A stretch of DNA of 64,000 bases from the NCBI GenBank assembly GCA_022749755.1, contig CM040445.1, positions 10,933,182 through 10,997,181 of the forward strand, in the 5' to 3' direction. Position 1 is the first letter of the stretch, and the number at the start of each line of letters is the position of its first letter. The stretch comes from Azadirachta indica (Eukaryota > Streptophyta > Magnoliopsida > Sapindales > Meliaceae). The translations under genes were made by a program, and so were the position numbers. The notes under the pieces were generated by a model. The model saw only the letters and a program-made list of their open reading frames with translations. It searched no databases and had not been told where the DNA came from. This document shows positions 39,520-53,400 of this stretch, in pieces.

Positions 39520-42487
39520 ATGTCCTCAATAGGGATGAAAACAACATCACCATGGCTAATAAGGACTTTAATACGGCTTACTGAAGATTTATTCAACATA
39601 ACAGAAGATTTCTTCCTTGCGGCGAAAGAATTCTTCATAACGACGAAAGATTTGTTCTTGACGACGAAAGAATTGTTCTTAACGACGGAAGAATTACTCT
39701 TACTCCTCAAAATGTCTATATTCGACTGAAAATGTCCTCAATAGGGATGAAAACAACATCACCATGGCTAATAAGGACTTTAATACGGCTTACTGAAGAT
39801 TTATTCAACATAACAGAAGATTTCTTCCTTGCGGCGAAAGAATTCTTCATAACGACGAAAGATTTGTTCTTGACGACGAAAGAATTGTTCTTAACGACGG
39901 AAGAATTACTCTTACTCCTCAAAATGTCTATATTCGACTGAAAATGTCCTCAATAGGGATGAAAACAACATCACCATGGCTAATAAAGACTTTAATACGG
40001 CTTACTGAAGATTTATTCAACATAACAGAAGATTTCTTCCTTGCGGCGAAAGAATTCTTCATAACGACGAAAGATTTGTTCTTGACGACGAAAGAATTGT
40101 TCTTAACGACGGAAGAATTACTCTTACTCCTCAAAATGTCTATATTCGACTGAAAATGTCCTCAATAGGGATGAAAACAACATCACCATGGCTAATAAGG
40201 ACTTTAATACGGCTTACTGAAGATTTATTCAACATAACAGAAGATTTCTTCCTTGCGGCGAAAGAATTCTTCATAACGACGAAAGATTTGTTCTTGACGA
40301 CGAAAGAATTGTTCTTAACGACGGAAGAATTACTCTTACTCCTCAAAATGTCTATATTCGACTGAAAATGTCCTCAATAGGGATGAAAACAACATCACCA
40401 TGGCTAATAAGGACTTTAATACGGCTTACTGAAGATTTATTCAACATAACAGAAGATTTCTTCCTTGCGGCGAAAGAATTCTTCATAACGACGAAAGATT
40501 TGTTCTTGACGACGAAAGAATTGTTCTTAACGACGGAAGAATTACTCTTACTCCTCAAAATGTCTATATTCGACTGAAAATGTCCTCAATAGGGATGAAA
40601 ACAACATCACCATGGCTAATAAAGACTTTAATACGGCTTACTGAAGATTTATTCAACATAACAGAAGATTTCTTCCTTGCGGCGAAAGAATTCTTCATAA
40701 CGACGAAAGATTTGTTCTTGACGACGAAAGAATTGTTCTTAACGACGGAAGAATTACTCTTACTCCTCAAAATGTCTATATTCGACTGAAAATGTCCTCA
40801 ATAGGGATGAAAACAACATCACCATGGCTAATAAGGACTTTAATACGGCTTACTGAAGATTTATTCAACATAACAGAAGATTTCTTCCTTGCGGCGAAAG
40901 AATTCTTCATAACGACGAAAGATTTGTTCTTGACGACGAAAGAATTGTTCTTAACGACGGAAGAATTACTCTTACTCCTCAAAATGTCTATATTCGACTG
41001 AAAATGTCCTCAATAGGGATGAAAACAACATCACCATGGCTAATAAAGACTTTAATACGGCTTACTGAAGATTTATTCAACATAACAGAAGATTTCTTCC
41101 TTGCGGCGAAAGAATTCTTCATAACGACGAAAGATTTGTTCTTGACGACGAAAGAATTGTTCTTAACGACGGAAGAATTACTCTTACTCCTCAAAATGTC
41201 TATATTCGACTGAAAATGTCCTCAATAGGGATGAAAACAACATCACCATGGCTAATAAAGACTTTAATACGGCTTACTGAAGATTTATTCAACATAACAG
41301 AAGATTTCTTCCTTGCGGCGAAAGAATTCTTCATAACGACGAAAGATTTGTTCTTGACGACGAAAGAATTGTTCTTAACGACGGAAGAATTACTCTTACT
41401 CCTCAAAATGTCTATATTCGACTGAAAATGTCCTCAATAGGGATGAAAACAACATCACCATGGCTAATAAGGACTTTAATACGGCTTACTGAAGATTTAT
41501 TCAACATAACAGAAGATTTCTTCCTTGCGGCGAAAGAATTCTTCATAACGACGAAAGATTTGTTCTTGACGACGAAAGAATTGTTCTTAACGACGGAAGA
41601 ATTACTCTTACTCCTCAAAATGTCTATATTCGACTGAAAATGTCCTCAATAGGGATGAAAACAACATCACCATGGCTAATAAAGACTTTAATACGGCTTA
41701 CTGAAGATTTATTCAACATAACAGAAGATTTCTTCCTTGCGGCGAAAGAATTCTTCATAACGACGAAAGATTTGTTCTTGACGACGAAAGAATTGTTCTT
41801 AACGACGGAAGAATTACTCTTACTCCTCAAAATGTCTATATTCGACTGAAAATGTCCTCAATAGGGATGAAAACAACATCACCATGGCTAATAAAGACTT
41901 TAATACGGCTTACTGAAGATTTATTCAACATAACAGAAGATTTCTTCCTTGCGGCGAAAGAATTCTTCATAACGACGAAAGATTTGTTCTTGACGACGAA
42001 AGAATTGTTCTTAACGACGGAAGAATTACTCTTACTCCTCAAAATGTCTATATTCGACTGAAAATGTCCTCAATAGGGATGAAAACAACATCACCATGGC
42101 TAATAAGGACTTTAATACGGCTTACTGAAGATTTATTCAACATAACAGAAGATTTCTTCCTTGCGGCGAAAGAATTCTTCATAACGACGAAAGATTTGTT
42201 CTTGACGACGAAAGAATTGTTCTTAACGACGGAAGAATTACTCTTACTCCTCAAAATGTCTATATTCGACTGAAAATGTCCTCAATAGGGATGAAAACAA
42301 CATCACCATGGCTAATAAAGACTTTAATACGGCTTACTGAAGATTTATTCAACATAACAGAAGATTTCTTCCTTGCGGCGAAAGAATTCTTCATAACGAC
42401 GAAAGATTTGTTCTTGACGACGAAAGAATTGTTCTTAACGACGGAAGAATTACTCTTACTCCTCAAAATGTCTATATTCGACTGAAA

Positions 42488-45080
42488 ATGTCCTCAATAG
42501 GGATGAAAACAACATTGCCATGACAAATAAAGACTTTAATAAACAGCATACTGAAAATATATTCACCCACCCCGCCGAAATCTTATCCCAGCGGCGAAAG
42601 AATTCTTCATAACGACGAAGATTTGTTCTTGACCACAGAAAGAATTGTTCTAAACGACGGAAGAATTACTCTTACTCCTCATTGTCTATATTAGAGACTG
42701 GAAAAAGTCCCTCAATGGGATGAAAACAACATCAACAAGGACTAATAAAAATTTAATAACGGCAAACTGAAGAATTTATTTCAACCATAATTATAAGATT
42801 TTCTTCCCTGCGGCGAAAGAATACTTCATAACGATGAGATAAATGTTCTTTAAACGACGACAGATTTGTTCATAACGATGGACGAACGAAGAAATTACTC
42901 TTTACTCTCTCATAATGGTTTATAATCGACTGAAAATGTCCTCAATAGGGATGGAAAACAACATCTCCATGTCTTAAATAAAAGACATTAATACTGCTTA
43001 ATGAAGATTTATTCAACATAACAGAAGATTTCTTCATTCAAGCGAAAGAATTCTTCATCACTACGAAAGCATTTGTTCTTGAACAACGAAGAATTGTTCC
43101 TTAACGGACGGAAGAATTACTCTTACTCCTAAAAATGTCTATATTCCGACTGGAAAATGTCCTCAATGGGATGAAAACAACATCACCATGGCTAATAAAG
43201 ACTTTAAATACGGCTTACTGAGAGATTTTCTTCAACATAACAGAGATTTCTTCCTTGCGGCGAAAAAATCTTCAAACGAAGAAAGATTTGTTCTTAACGA
43301 CGAAAGAATTGTTCTTAACGACGGAAGGAATTACTCTTACTCCTCAAAATGTCTATATTTGACAGAAAAATGTTTTCAATAGGGATGAAAAACAACATCA
43401 CCATGGCTAAATAAGGACTTTAATACGGCTTACTGAAAATTTATTCAACATAACAGAAGATTTCTTCCTTGCGGCGAAAGAATTTTTCATAATGACGAAA
43501 GATTTGTTCTTGACACGAAAGAATTGTTCTTAACGACGGAAGAATTACTCTTACTCCTCAAATGTTTATATTCGACTGAAAATGTCCTCAATTGGGATGT
43601 GAAAACAACATCACCATGGCTAATAAAGACTTTAATACGGCTTACTGAAGATTTATTTCAACATAACAGAAGGATTTCTTCCTTGCGGCGAAAGAATTCT
43701 TCATAACGACGAAAGATTTGTTCTTGACGACGAAAGAATTGTTCTTAACGACGGAAGATTTACTCTTACTCCTAAAAATGTCTAAATTCGACTGAAAATG
43801 TCCTCAATAGGGATGAAAACAACATCACCATGGCTAATAAGGACTTTAATACGGCTTACTGGAAATTTAAATTCAACATAACAGAAGATTTTCTTCCTTG
43901 CGGCGAAAGAATTCTTCATAACGACGAAAGATTTGTTCTTGACGACGAAAGAATTGTTCTTAACGACGGAAGAATTACTCTTACTCCTCAAAATGTCTAT
44001 ATTCGACTGAAAATGTCCTCAATAGGGATGAAAACAACATCACCATGGCTAATAAGACTTTAATATGGCTTACTGAAGATTTATCAACATAACAGAAGAT
44101 TTCTTCCTTGCGGGCGAAAGAATTCTTCATAACGGACGAAATGGGCGATTTGTTCTTTGACGACGAAAGAATTGTTCTTAACGGACATTGAAGAATTACT
44201 CTTACTCCTCAAAATGTTTATATTCGACTGAAAATGTCCTCAATTGGGATGAAAACAACATCACCATGGCTAATAAAGACTTTAATACGGCTTACTGAAG
44301 ATTTATTCAACATAACAGAAGATTTCTTCCCTGCGGCGAAAGAATTCTTCATAACGACGAAAGATTTGTTCTTACGACGAAAGAATTGTTCTTAACGACG
44401 GAAGAATTACTCTTACTCCTCAAAATGTCTATATTCGACTGAAAATGTCCTCAATAGGGATGAAAACAACATCACCATGACTAATAAGACTTTAATACGG
44501 GCTTACTGAAGATTTATTCAACATAACAGAAGATTTCTTCCTTTGCGTGCGAAAGAATTCTTCATAACGACGAAAGATTTGTTCTTGACGACGAAAGAAT
44601 TGTTCTTAACGACGGAAGAATTACTCTTACTCCTCAAAATGTCTATATTTCGACTGAAATGTCCTCAATTGGATGAAAACAACATCACCATGACTAATAA
44701 GACTTTAATACGGCTTACTGAAGAATTTATTCAACATAACAGAAGATTTCTTCCTTGCGGCGAAAGAATTCTTCATAACGACGAAAGATTTGTTCTTGAC
44801 GACGAAAGAATTGTTTTTAACGACGGAGGAATTACTCTTACTCCTCAAAATGTCTATATTCGACTGAAAATGTCCTCAATAGGGATGAAAACAACATCAC
44901 CATGGCTAATAAAGACTTTAATACGGCTTACTGAAGATTTATTAAACATAACAGAAAATTTTTACTTGCGGCGAAAGAATTCTTCATAACGACGAGAGAT
45001 TTGTTCTTGACGACGAAAGAATTGTTCTTAACGACGGAAGAATTACTCATACTCCTAAAAATGTCTATATTCGATTGAAA
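42488..45080 (+). repeat. Right corrupted zone: 12 monomers, damage fading outward
   Basis: Corruption begins abruptly within the first monomer after the core (ACATTGCCATGACAAATAAAG near 42513) and is worst to about 43150. The monomer lengths I counted are 218, 230, 221, 213, 212, 216, 215, 221, 211, 214, 211 and 211 bp, so excess length is greatest near the core and gone by 44870. Changes are scattered small indels plus substitutions with no preferred site. It mirrors 17239-20209. No unique sequence or gene is present. Confidence 0.85.
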
Positions 45081-46779
45081 ATGTCCTCAATAGGGATGAA
45101 AACAACATCACGATGGCTAATAAAGACTTTAATACGGCTTACTGAAGATTTATTCAACATAACAGAAGATTTCTTCCTTGCGGCGAAAGAATTCTTCATA
45201 ACGACGAAAGATTTGTTCTTGACGACGAAAGAATTGTTCTTAACGACGGAAGAATTACTCTTACTCCTCAAAATGTTTATATTCGACTGAAAATGTCCTC
45301 AATAGGGATGAAAACAACATCACCATGGCTAATAAAGACTTTAATACGGCTTACTGAAGATTTATTCAACATAACAGAAGATTTCTTTCCTTGCGGCGAA
45401 AGAATTCTTCATAACGACGAAAGATTTGTTCTTGACGACGAAAGAATTGTTCTTAACGACGGAAGAATTACTCTTACTCCTCAAAATGTCTATATTCGAC
45501 TGAAAATGTCCTCAATAGGGATGAAAACAACATCACAATGGCTAATAAAGACTTTAATACGGCTTACTGAAGATTTATTCAACATAACAGAAGATTTCTT
45601 CCTTGCGGCGAAAGAATTCTTCATAACGACGAAAGATTTGTTCTTGACGACGAAAGAATTGTTCTTAACGACGGAAGAATTACTCTTACTCCTCAAAATG
45701 TCTATATTCGACTGAAAATGTCCTCAATAGGGATGAAAACAACATCACAATGGCTAATAAGGACTTTAATACGGCTTACTGAAGATTTATTCAACATAAC
45801 AGAAGATTTCTTCCTTGCGGCGAAAGAATTCTTCATAACGACGAAAGATTTGTTCTTGACGACGAAAAAATTGTTCTTAACGACGGAAGAATTACTCTTA
45901 CTCCTCAAAATGTTTATATTCGACTGAAAATGTCCTCAATAGGGATGAAAACAACATCACCATGACTAATAAAGACTTTAATACGGCTTACTGAAGATTT
46001 ATTCAACATAACAGAAGATTTCTTCCTTGCGGCGAAAGAATTCTTCATAACGACGAAAGATTTGTTCTTGACGACGAAAGAATTGTTCTTAACGACGGAA
46101 GAATTAATTCTTACTCCTCAAAATGTCTATATTCGACTGAAAAATGTCCTCAATAGGGATGAAAACAACATCACCATGGCTAATAAGGACTTTAATACGG
46201 CTTACTGAAGATTTATTCAACATAACAGAAGATTTCTTCCTTGCGGCGAAAGAATTCTTCATAACGACGAAAGATTTGTTCTTGACGACGAAAAAAATTG
46301 TTCTTAACGACGGAAGAATTACTCTTACTCCTCAAAATGTCTATATTCGACTGAAAATGTCCTCAATAGGGATGAAAACAACATCACCATGGCTAATAAA
46401 GACTTTAATACGGCTTACTGAAGATTTATTCAACATAACAGAAGATTTCTTCCTTGCGGCGAAAGAATTCTTCATAACGACGAAAGATTTGTTCTTGACG
46501 ACGAAAGAATTGTTCTTAACGACGGAAGAATTACTCTTACTCCTCAAAATGTCTATATTCGACTGAAATGTCCTCAATAGGGATGAAAACAACATCACCA
46601 TGGCTAATAAAGACTTTAATACGGCTTACTGAAGATTTATTCAACATAACAGAAAATTTCTTCCCTGCGGCGAAAGAATTCTTCATAACGACGAGAGATT
46701 TGTTCTTGACGACGAAAGAATTGTTCTTAACGACGGAAGAATTACTCTTACTCCTCAAAATGTCTATATTCGACTGAAA

Positions 46780-46970
46780 ATGTCCTCAATAGGGATGAAA
46801 ACAACATCACCATGGCTAATAAGGACTTTAATACGGCTTACTGAAGATTTATTCAACATAACAGAAGATTTCTTCCTTGCGGCGAAAGAATTCTTCATAA
46901 CGACGAAAGAATTGTTCTTAACGACGGAAGAATTACTCTTACTCCTCAAAATGTCTATATTCGACTGAAA
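46780..46970 (+). repeat. 191-bp monomer lacking one 21-bp subunit
   Basis: The fourth subunit (AAAGATTTGTTC type) is missing: the unit ending TTCATA joins directly to the GAAAGAATTGTTC unit. The length is 212 minus 21. Confidence 0.9.
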
Positions 46971-48460
46971 ATGTCCTCAATAGGGATGAAAACAACATCA
47001 CACCATGGCTAATAAGGACTTTAATACGGCTTACTGAAGATTTATTCAACATAACAGAAGATTTCTTCCTTGCGGCGAAAGAATTCTTCATAACGACGAA
47101 AGATTTGTTCTTGACGACGAAAGAATTGTTCTTAACGACGGAAGAATTACTCTTACTCCTCAAAATGTCTATATTCGACTGAAAATGTCCTCAATAGGGA
47201 TGAAAACAACATCACCATGACTAATAAAGACTTTAATACGGCTTACTGAAGATTTATTCAACATAACAGAAGATTTCTTCCTTGCGGCGAAAGAATTCTT
47301 CATAACGACGAAAGATTTGTTCTTGACGACGAAAGAATTGTTCTTAACGACAGAAGAATTACTCATACTCCTAAAAATGTCTATATTCGATTGAAAATGT
47401 CCTCAATAGGGATGAAAACAACATCACCATGGCTAATAAAGACTTTAATACGGCTTACTGAAGATTTATTCAACATAACAGAAGATTTCTTCCTTGCGGC
47501 GAAAGAATTCTTCATAACGACGAAAGATTTGTTCTTGACGACGAAAGAATTGTTCTTAACGACGGAAGAATTACTCTTACTCCTCAAAATGTCTATATTC
47601 GACTGAAAATGTCCTCAATAGGGATGAAAACAACATCACCATGGCTAATAAGGACTTTAATACGGCTTACTGAAGATTTATTCAACATAACAGAAAATTT
47701 CTTCCTTGCGGCGAAAGAATTCTTCATAACGACGAAAGATTTGTTCTTGACGACGAAAGAATTGTTCTTAACGACGGAAGAATTACTCTTACTCCTCAAA
47801 ATGTCTATATTCGACTGAAAATGTCCTCAATAGGGATGAAAACAACATCACCATGGCTAATAAGGACTTTAATACGGCTTACTGAAGATTTATTCAACAT
47901 AACAGAAGATTTCTTCCTTGCGGCGAAAGAATTCTTCATAACGACGAAAGATTTGTTCTTGACGACGAAAGAATTGTTCTTAACGACGGAAGAATTACTC
48001 TTACTCCTCAAAATGTCTATATTCGACTGAAAATGTCCTCAATAGGGATGAAAACAACATCACCATGGCTAATAAAGACTTTAATACGGCTTACTGAAGA
48101 TTTATTCAACATAACAGAAAGATTTCTTCTTGCGGAAAGAATTCTTCTTCATAACGACGAAAGATTTGTTCTTGACGACGAAAAGAATTGTTCTTAACGA
48201 CGGAAGAATTACTCTTACTCCTCAAAAATGTCTATATTCGACTGAAAATGTCCTCAATAGGGATGAAAACAACATCACCATGGCTAATAAAGACTTTAAT
48301 ACGGCTTACTGAAGATTTATTCAACATAACAGAAGATTTTTCCCTTTGCGGCGAAAGAATTCTTCATTACGACGAAAGATTTGTTCTTGACGACGAAAGA
48401 TTTGTTCTTAACAACAGAAGAATTACTCTTACTCCTCAAAATGTGTATATTCGACTGAAA

Positions 48461-48693
48461 ATGTCCTCAATAGGGATGAAAACAACATCACCATGGCTAA
48501 TAAAGACTTTAATACGGCTTACTGAAGATTTATTCAACATAACAGAAGATTTCTTCCTTGCGGCGAAAGAATTCTTCATAACGACGAAAGAATTCTTCAT
48601 AACGACGAAAGATTTGTTCTTGACGACGAAAGATTTGTTCCTAACGATGGAAGAATTACTCTTACTCCTAAAAATGTCTATATGCGACTGAAA
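48461..48693 (+). repeat. 233-bp monomer with an extra chimeric 21-bp subunit
   Basis: GAAAGAATTCTTCATAACGA occurs twice in tandem. The added unit starts like subunit 4 (ACGACG) and ends like subunit 3 (TTCTTCATA), as expected from an out-of-register exchange between neighbouring subunits. Confidence 0.9.
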
Positions 48694-49859
48694 ATGTCCT
48701 TAATAGGGATGAAAACAACATCACTATGGCTAATAAGGACTTTAATACGGCTTACTGAAGATTTATTCAACATAACAGAAGATTTCTTCCTTGTGGCGAA
48801 AGAATTCTTCATAACATAACGACGAAAGATTTGTTCTTGACGACGAAAAAATTGTTCTTAACGACGGAAGAATTACTCTTACTCCTCAAAATGTCTATAT
48901 TCGACTGAAAATGTCCTCAATAGGGATGAAAACAACATCACCATGGCTAATAAAGACTTTAATACGGCTTACTGAAGATTTATTCAACATAACAGAAGAT
49001 TTCTTCCTTGCGGCGAAAGAATTCTTCATAACGACGAAAGATTTGTTCTTGACGACGAAAAAATTGTTCTTAACGACGGAAGAATTACTCTTACTCCTCA
49101 AAATGTCTATATTCGACTGAAAATGTCCTCAATAGGGATGAAAACAACATCACCATGGCTAATAAAGACTTTAATACGGCTTACTGAAGATTTATTCAAC
49201 ATAACAGAAGATTTCTTCCTTGCGGCGAAAGAATTCTTCATAACGACGAAAAAGATTTGTTCTTGACGACGAAAGAATTGTTCTTAACGACGGAAGAATT
49301 ACTCTTACTCCTAAAAATGTTCTATATTCGACTGAAAATGTCCTCAATAGGGATGAAAACAACATCACCATGGCTAATAAGGACTTTAATACGGCTTACT
49401 GAAGATTTATTCAACATAACAGAAGATTTCTTCCTTGCGGCGAAAGAATTCTTCATAACGACGAAAGATTTGTTCTTGACGACGAAAAAATTGTTCTTAA
49501 CGACGGAAGAATTACTCTTACTCCTCAAAATGTCTATATTCGACTGAAAATGTCCTCAATAGGGATGAAAACAACATCACCATGGCTAATAAAGACTTTA
49601 ATACGGCTTACTGAAGATTTATTCAACATAACAGAAGATTTCTTCCTTGCGGCGAAAGAATTCTTCATAACGACGAAAGATTTGTTCTTGACGACGAAAA
49701 AATTGTTCTTAACGACGGAAGAATTACTCTTACTCCTCAAAATGTTATATTCGACTGAAAATGTCCTCAATAGGGATGAAAACAACATCACTATGGCTAA
49801 TAAGGACTTTAATACGGCTTACTGAAGATTTATTCAACATAACAGAAGATTTCTTCCTT

Positions 49860-49895
49860 ATGGCGAATGAATTTTTCATAACGACGAAACATTTG
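49860..49895 (+). repeat. Rare variant block ATGGCGAATGAATTTTTC / GAAACATTTG, copy 1
   Basis: Four to five linked substitutions (ATGGCG, AATGAA, TTTTTC, AAACATTTG) occur together here and again at 58605-58640, displaced by 8745 bp. I saw no third copy with AAACATTTG. Confidence 0.85.
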
Positions 49896-50397
49896 TTCTT
49901 GACGACGAAAGAATTGTTCTTAACGACGAAGGAATTACTCTTACTCCTCAAAATGTCTATATTCGACTGAAAATGTCCTCAATAGGGATGAAAACAACAT
50001 CACCATGGCTAATAAAGACTTTAATACGGCTTACTGAAGATTTATTCAACATAACAGAAGATTTCTTCCTTGCGGCGAAAGAATTCTTCATAACGACGAA
50101 AGATTTGTTCTTGACGACGAAAAAATTGTTCTTAACGACGGAAGAATTACTCTTACTCCTCAAAATGTCTATATTCGACTGAAAATGTCCTCAATAGGGA
50201 TGAAAACAACATCACCATGGCTAATAAAGACTTTAATACGGCTTACTGAAGATTTATTCAACATAACAGAAGATTTCTTCCTTTGCGGCGAAAGAATTCT
50301 TCATAACGACGAAAGATTTGTTCTTGACGACGAAAAAATTGTTCTTAACGACGGAAGAATTACTCTTACTCCTCAAAATGTCTATATTCGACTGAAA

Positions 50398-50630
50398 ATG
50401 TCCTCAATAGGGATGAAAACAACATCACCATGGCTAATAAGGACTTTAATACGGCTTACTGAAGATTTATTCAACATAACAGAAGATTTCTTCCTTACGG
50501 CGAAAGAATTCTTCATTGCGGCGAAAGAATTCTTCATAACGACGAAAGATTTGTTCTTGACGACGAAAAAATTGTTCTTAACGACGGAAGAATTACTCTT
50601 ACTCCTCAAAATGTCTATATTCGACTGAAA
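50398..50630 (+). repeat. 233-bp monomer with duplicated third subunit
   Basis: The GCGGCGAAAGAATTCTTCAT subunit is doubled, with the first copy reading ACGGCG. The total length is 233 bp. A similar event is seen at 57001-57233. Confidence 0.9.
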
Positions 50631-53349
50631 ATGTCCTCAATAGGGATGAAAACAACATCACCATGGCTAATAAGGACTTTAATACGGCTTACTGAAGATT
50701 TATTCAACATAACAGAAGATTTCTTCCTTGCGGCGAAAGAATTCTTCATAACGACGAAAGATTTGTTCTTGACGACGAAAAGATTGTTCTTAACGACGGA
50801 AGAATTACTCTTACTCCTCAAAATGTCTATATTGGACTGAAAATGTCCTCAATAGGGATGAAAACAACATCACCATGGCTAATAAGGACTTTAATACGGC
50901 TTACTGAAGATTTATTCAACATAACAGAAGATTTCTTCCTTGCGGCGAAAGAATTCTTCATAACGACGAAAGATTTGTTCTTTACGACGAAAGAATTGTT
51001 CTTAACGACGGAAGGAAGAATTACTCTTACTCCTCAAAATGTCTATATTCGACTGAAAATGTCCTCAATAGGGATGAAAACAACATCACCATGGCTAATA
51101 AAGACTTTAATACGGCTTACTGAAGATTTATTCAACATAACAGAAGATTTCTTCCTTGCGGCGAAAGAATTCTTCATAACGACGAAAGATTTGTTCTTGA
51201 CGACGAAAAAATTGTTCTTAACGACGGAAGAATTACTCTTACTCCTCAAAATGTCTATATTCGACTGAAAATGTCCTCAATAGGGATGAAAACAACATCA
51301 CCATGGCTAATAAGGACTTTTAATACGGCTTACTGAAGATTTATTCAACATAACAGAAGATTTCTTCCTTGCGGCGAAAGAATTCTTCATAACGACGAAA
51401 GATTTGTTCTTGACGACGAAAGAATTGTTCTTAACGACGGAAGAATTACTCTTACTCCTCAAAATGTCTATATTCGACTGAAAATGTCCTCAATAGGGAT
51501 GAAAACAACATCACCATGGCTAATAAAGACTTTAATACGGCTTACTGAAGATTTATTCAACATAACAGAAGATTTCTTCCTTGCGGCGAAAGAATTCTTC
51601 ATAACGACGAAAGATTTGTTCTTGACGACGAAAAAATTGTTCTTAACGACGGAAGAATTACTCTTACTCCTCAAAATGTCTATATTCGACTGAAAATGTC
51701 CTCAATAGGGATGAAAACAACATCACCATGGCTAATAAGGACTTTAATACGGCTTACTGAAGATTTATTCAACATAACAGAAGATTTCTTCCTTCTTCAT
51801 TGCGGCGAAAGAATTCTTCATAACGACGAAAGATTTGTTCTTGACGACGAAAAAATTGTTCTTAACGACGGAAGAATTACTCTTACTCCTCAAAATGTCT
51901 ATATTCGACTGAAAATGTCCTCAATAGGGATGAAAACAACATCACCATGGCTAATAAGGACTTTAATACGGCTTACTGAAGATTTATTCAACATAACAGA
52001 AGATTTCTTCCTTGCGGCGAAAGAATTCTTCATAACGACGAAAGATTTGTTCTTGACGACGAAAGAATTGTTCTTAACGACGGAAGAATTACTCTTACTC
52101 CTCAAAATGTCTATATTCGACTGAAAATGTCCTCAATAGGGATGAAAACAACATCACCATGGCTAATAAGGACTTTAATACGGCTTACTGAAGATTTATT
52201 CAACATAACAGAAGATTTCTTCCTTGCGGCGAAAGAATTCTTCATAACGACGAAAGATTTGTTCTTGACGACGAAAGAATTGTTCTTAACGACGGAAGAA
52301 TTACTCTTACTCCTCAAAATGTCTATATTCGACTGAAAATGTCCTCAATAGGGATGAAAACAACATCACCATGGCTAATAAGGACTTTAATACGGCTTAC
52401 TGAAGATTTATTCAACATAACAGAAGATTTCTTCCTTGCGGCGAAAGAATTCTTCATAACGACGAAAGATTTGTTCTTGACGACAAAAAAATTGTTCTTA
52501 ACGACGGAAGAATTACTCTTACTCCTCAAAATGTCTATATTCGACTGAAAATGTCCTCAATAGGGATGAAAACAACATCACCATGGCTAATAAGGACTTT
52601 AATACGGCTTACTGAAGATTTATTCAACATAACAGAAGATTTCTTCCTTGCGGCGAAAGAATTCTTCATAACGACGAAAGATTTGTTCTTGACGACGAAA
52701 GATTTGTTCTTAACGACGGAAGAATTACTCTTACTCCTAAAAATGTCTATATTCGACTGAAAATGTCCTCAATAGGGATGAAAACAACATCACCATGGCT
52801 AATAAAGACTTTAATACGGCTTACTGAAGATTTATTCAACATAACAGAAGATTTCTTCCTTGCGGCGAAAGAATTCTTCATAACGACGAAAGATTTGTTC
52901 TTGACGACGAAAGAATTGTTCTTAACGACGGAAGAATTACTCTTACTCCTCAAAATGTCTATATTCGACTGAAAATGTCCTCAATAGGGATGAAAACAAC
53001 ATCACAATGGCTAATAAGGACTTTAACACGGCTTACTGAAGATTTATTCAACATAACAGAAGATTTCTTTCTTGCGGCGAAAGAATTCTTCATAACGACG
53101 AAAGATTTGTTCTTGACGACGAAAGAATTGTTCTTAACGACGGAAGAATTACTCTTACTGCTCAAAATCCCTATATTCGACTGAAAATGTCCTCAATAGT
53201 GATGAAAACAACATCACCATGGCTAATAAAGACTTTAATACGGCTTACTGAAGATTTATTCAACATAACAGAAGATTTCATTCTTGCGGCGAAAGAATTC
53301 TTCATAACGACGAAAGAATTGTTCTTCACGACGAAAAAATTGCTCTTAA

Positions 53350-53400
53350 CGACGGAGGAATTACTCTTGCTCCTCAAATTGTCTATATTTGACTCAAAAT
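53350..53400 (+). repeat. Rare-haplotype segment, partial copy C in the right arm
   Basis: Carries GGAGGAATT, CAAATTGTC and ATATTTGAC together, as at 164-214 and 5727-5777, plus private changes (CTCTTGCTCC, GACTCAAAATG). It lacks the CAGTAGG change that follows in copies A and B. It links the two arms across the core, where this haplotype is absent. Confidence 0.75.

Larger units (their letters stand above)
20210..42487 (+). repeat. Homogeneous core: 105 near-identical monomers
   Basis: The length of 22278 bp equals 105 x 212 plus one 21-bp duplication minus three 1-bp deletions. The only common variable position is base 44 of the monomer (AATAAGGAC or AATAAAGAC): 68 copies have G, 34 have A and three have one base lost (AATAAGAC). 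Two copies also have A at base 151. I saw no other difference by eye. The A form is rarer in the first 40 copies (6) than in the last 65 (28). The core is bounded sharply on the left at about 20210 and on the right at about 42510. Either very recent amplification or over-collapsed consensus could produce this. Confidence 0.95.

Noticed and set aside
28477..41639. Higher-order repeat in the core: the base-44 pattern of nine monomers at 28477-30405 (G A G G A G A A G) recurs at 39732-41639
   Set aside because: With two main states and 105 positions a nine-step match is plausible by chance, and the A151 and 233-bp variants in the first block are absent from the second. No regular period was seen.
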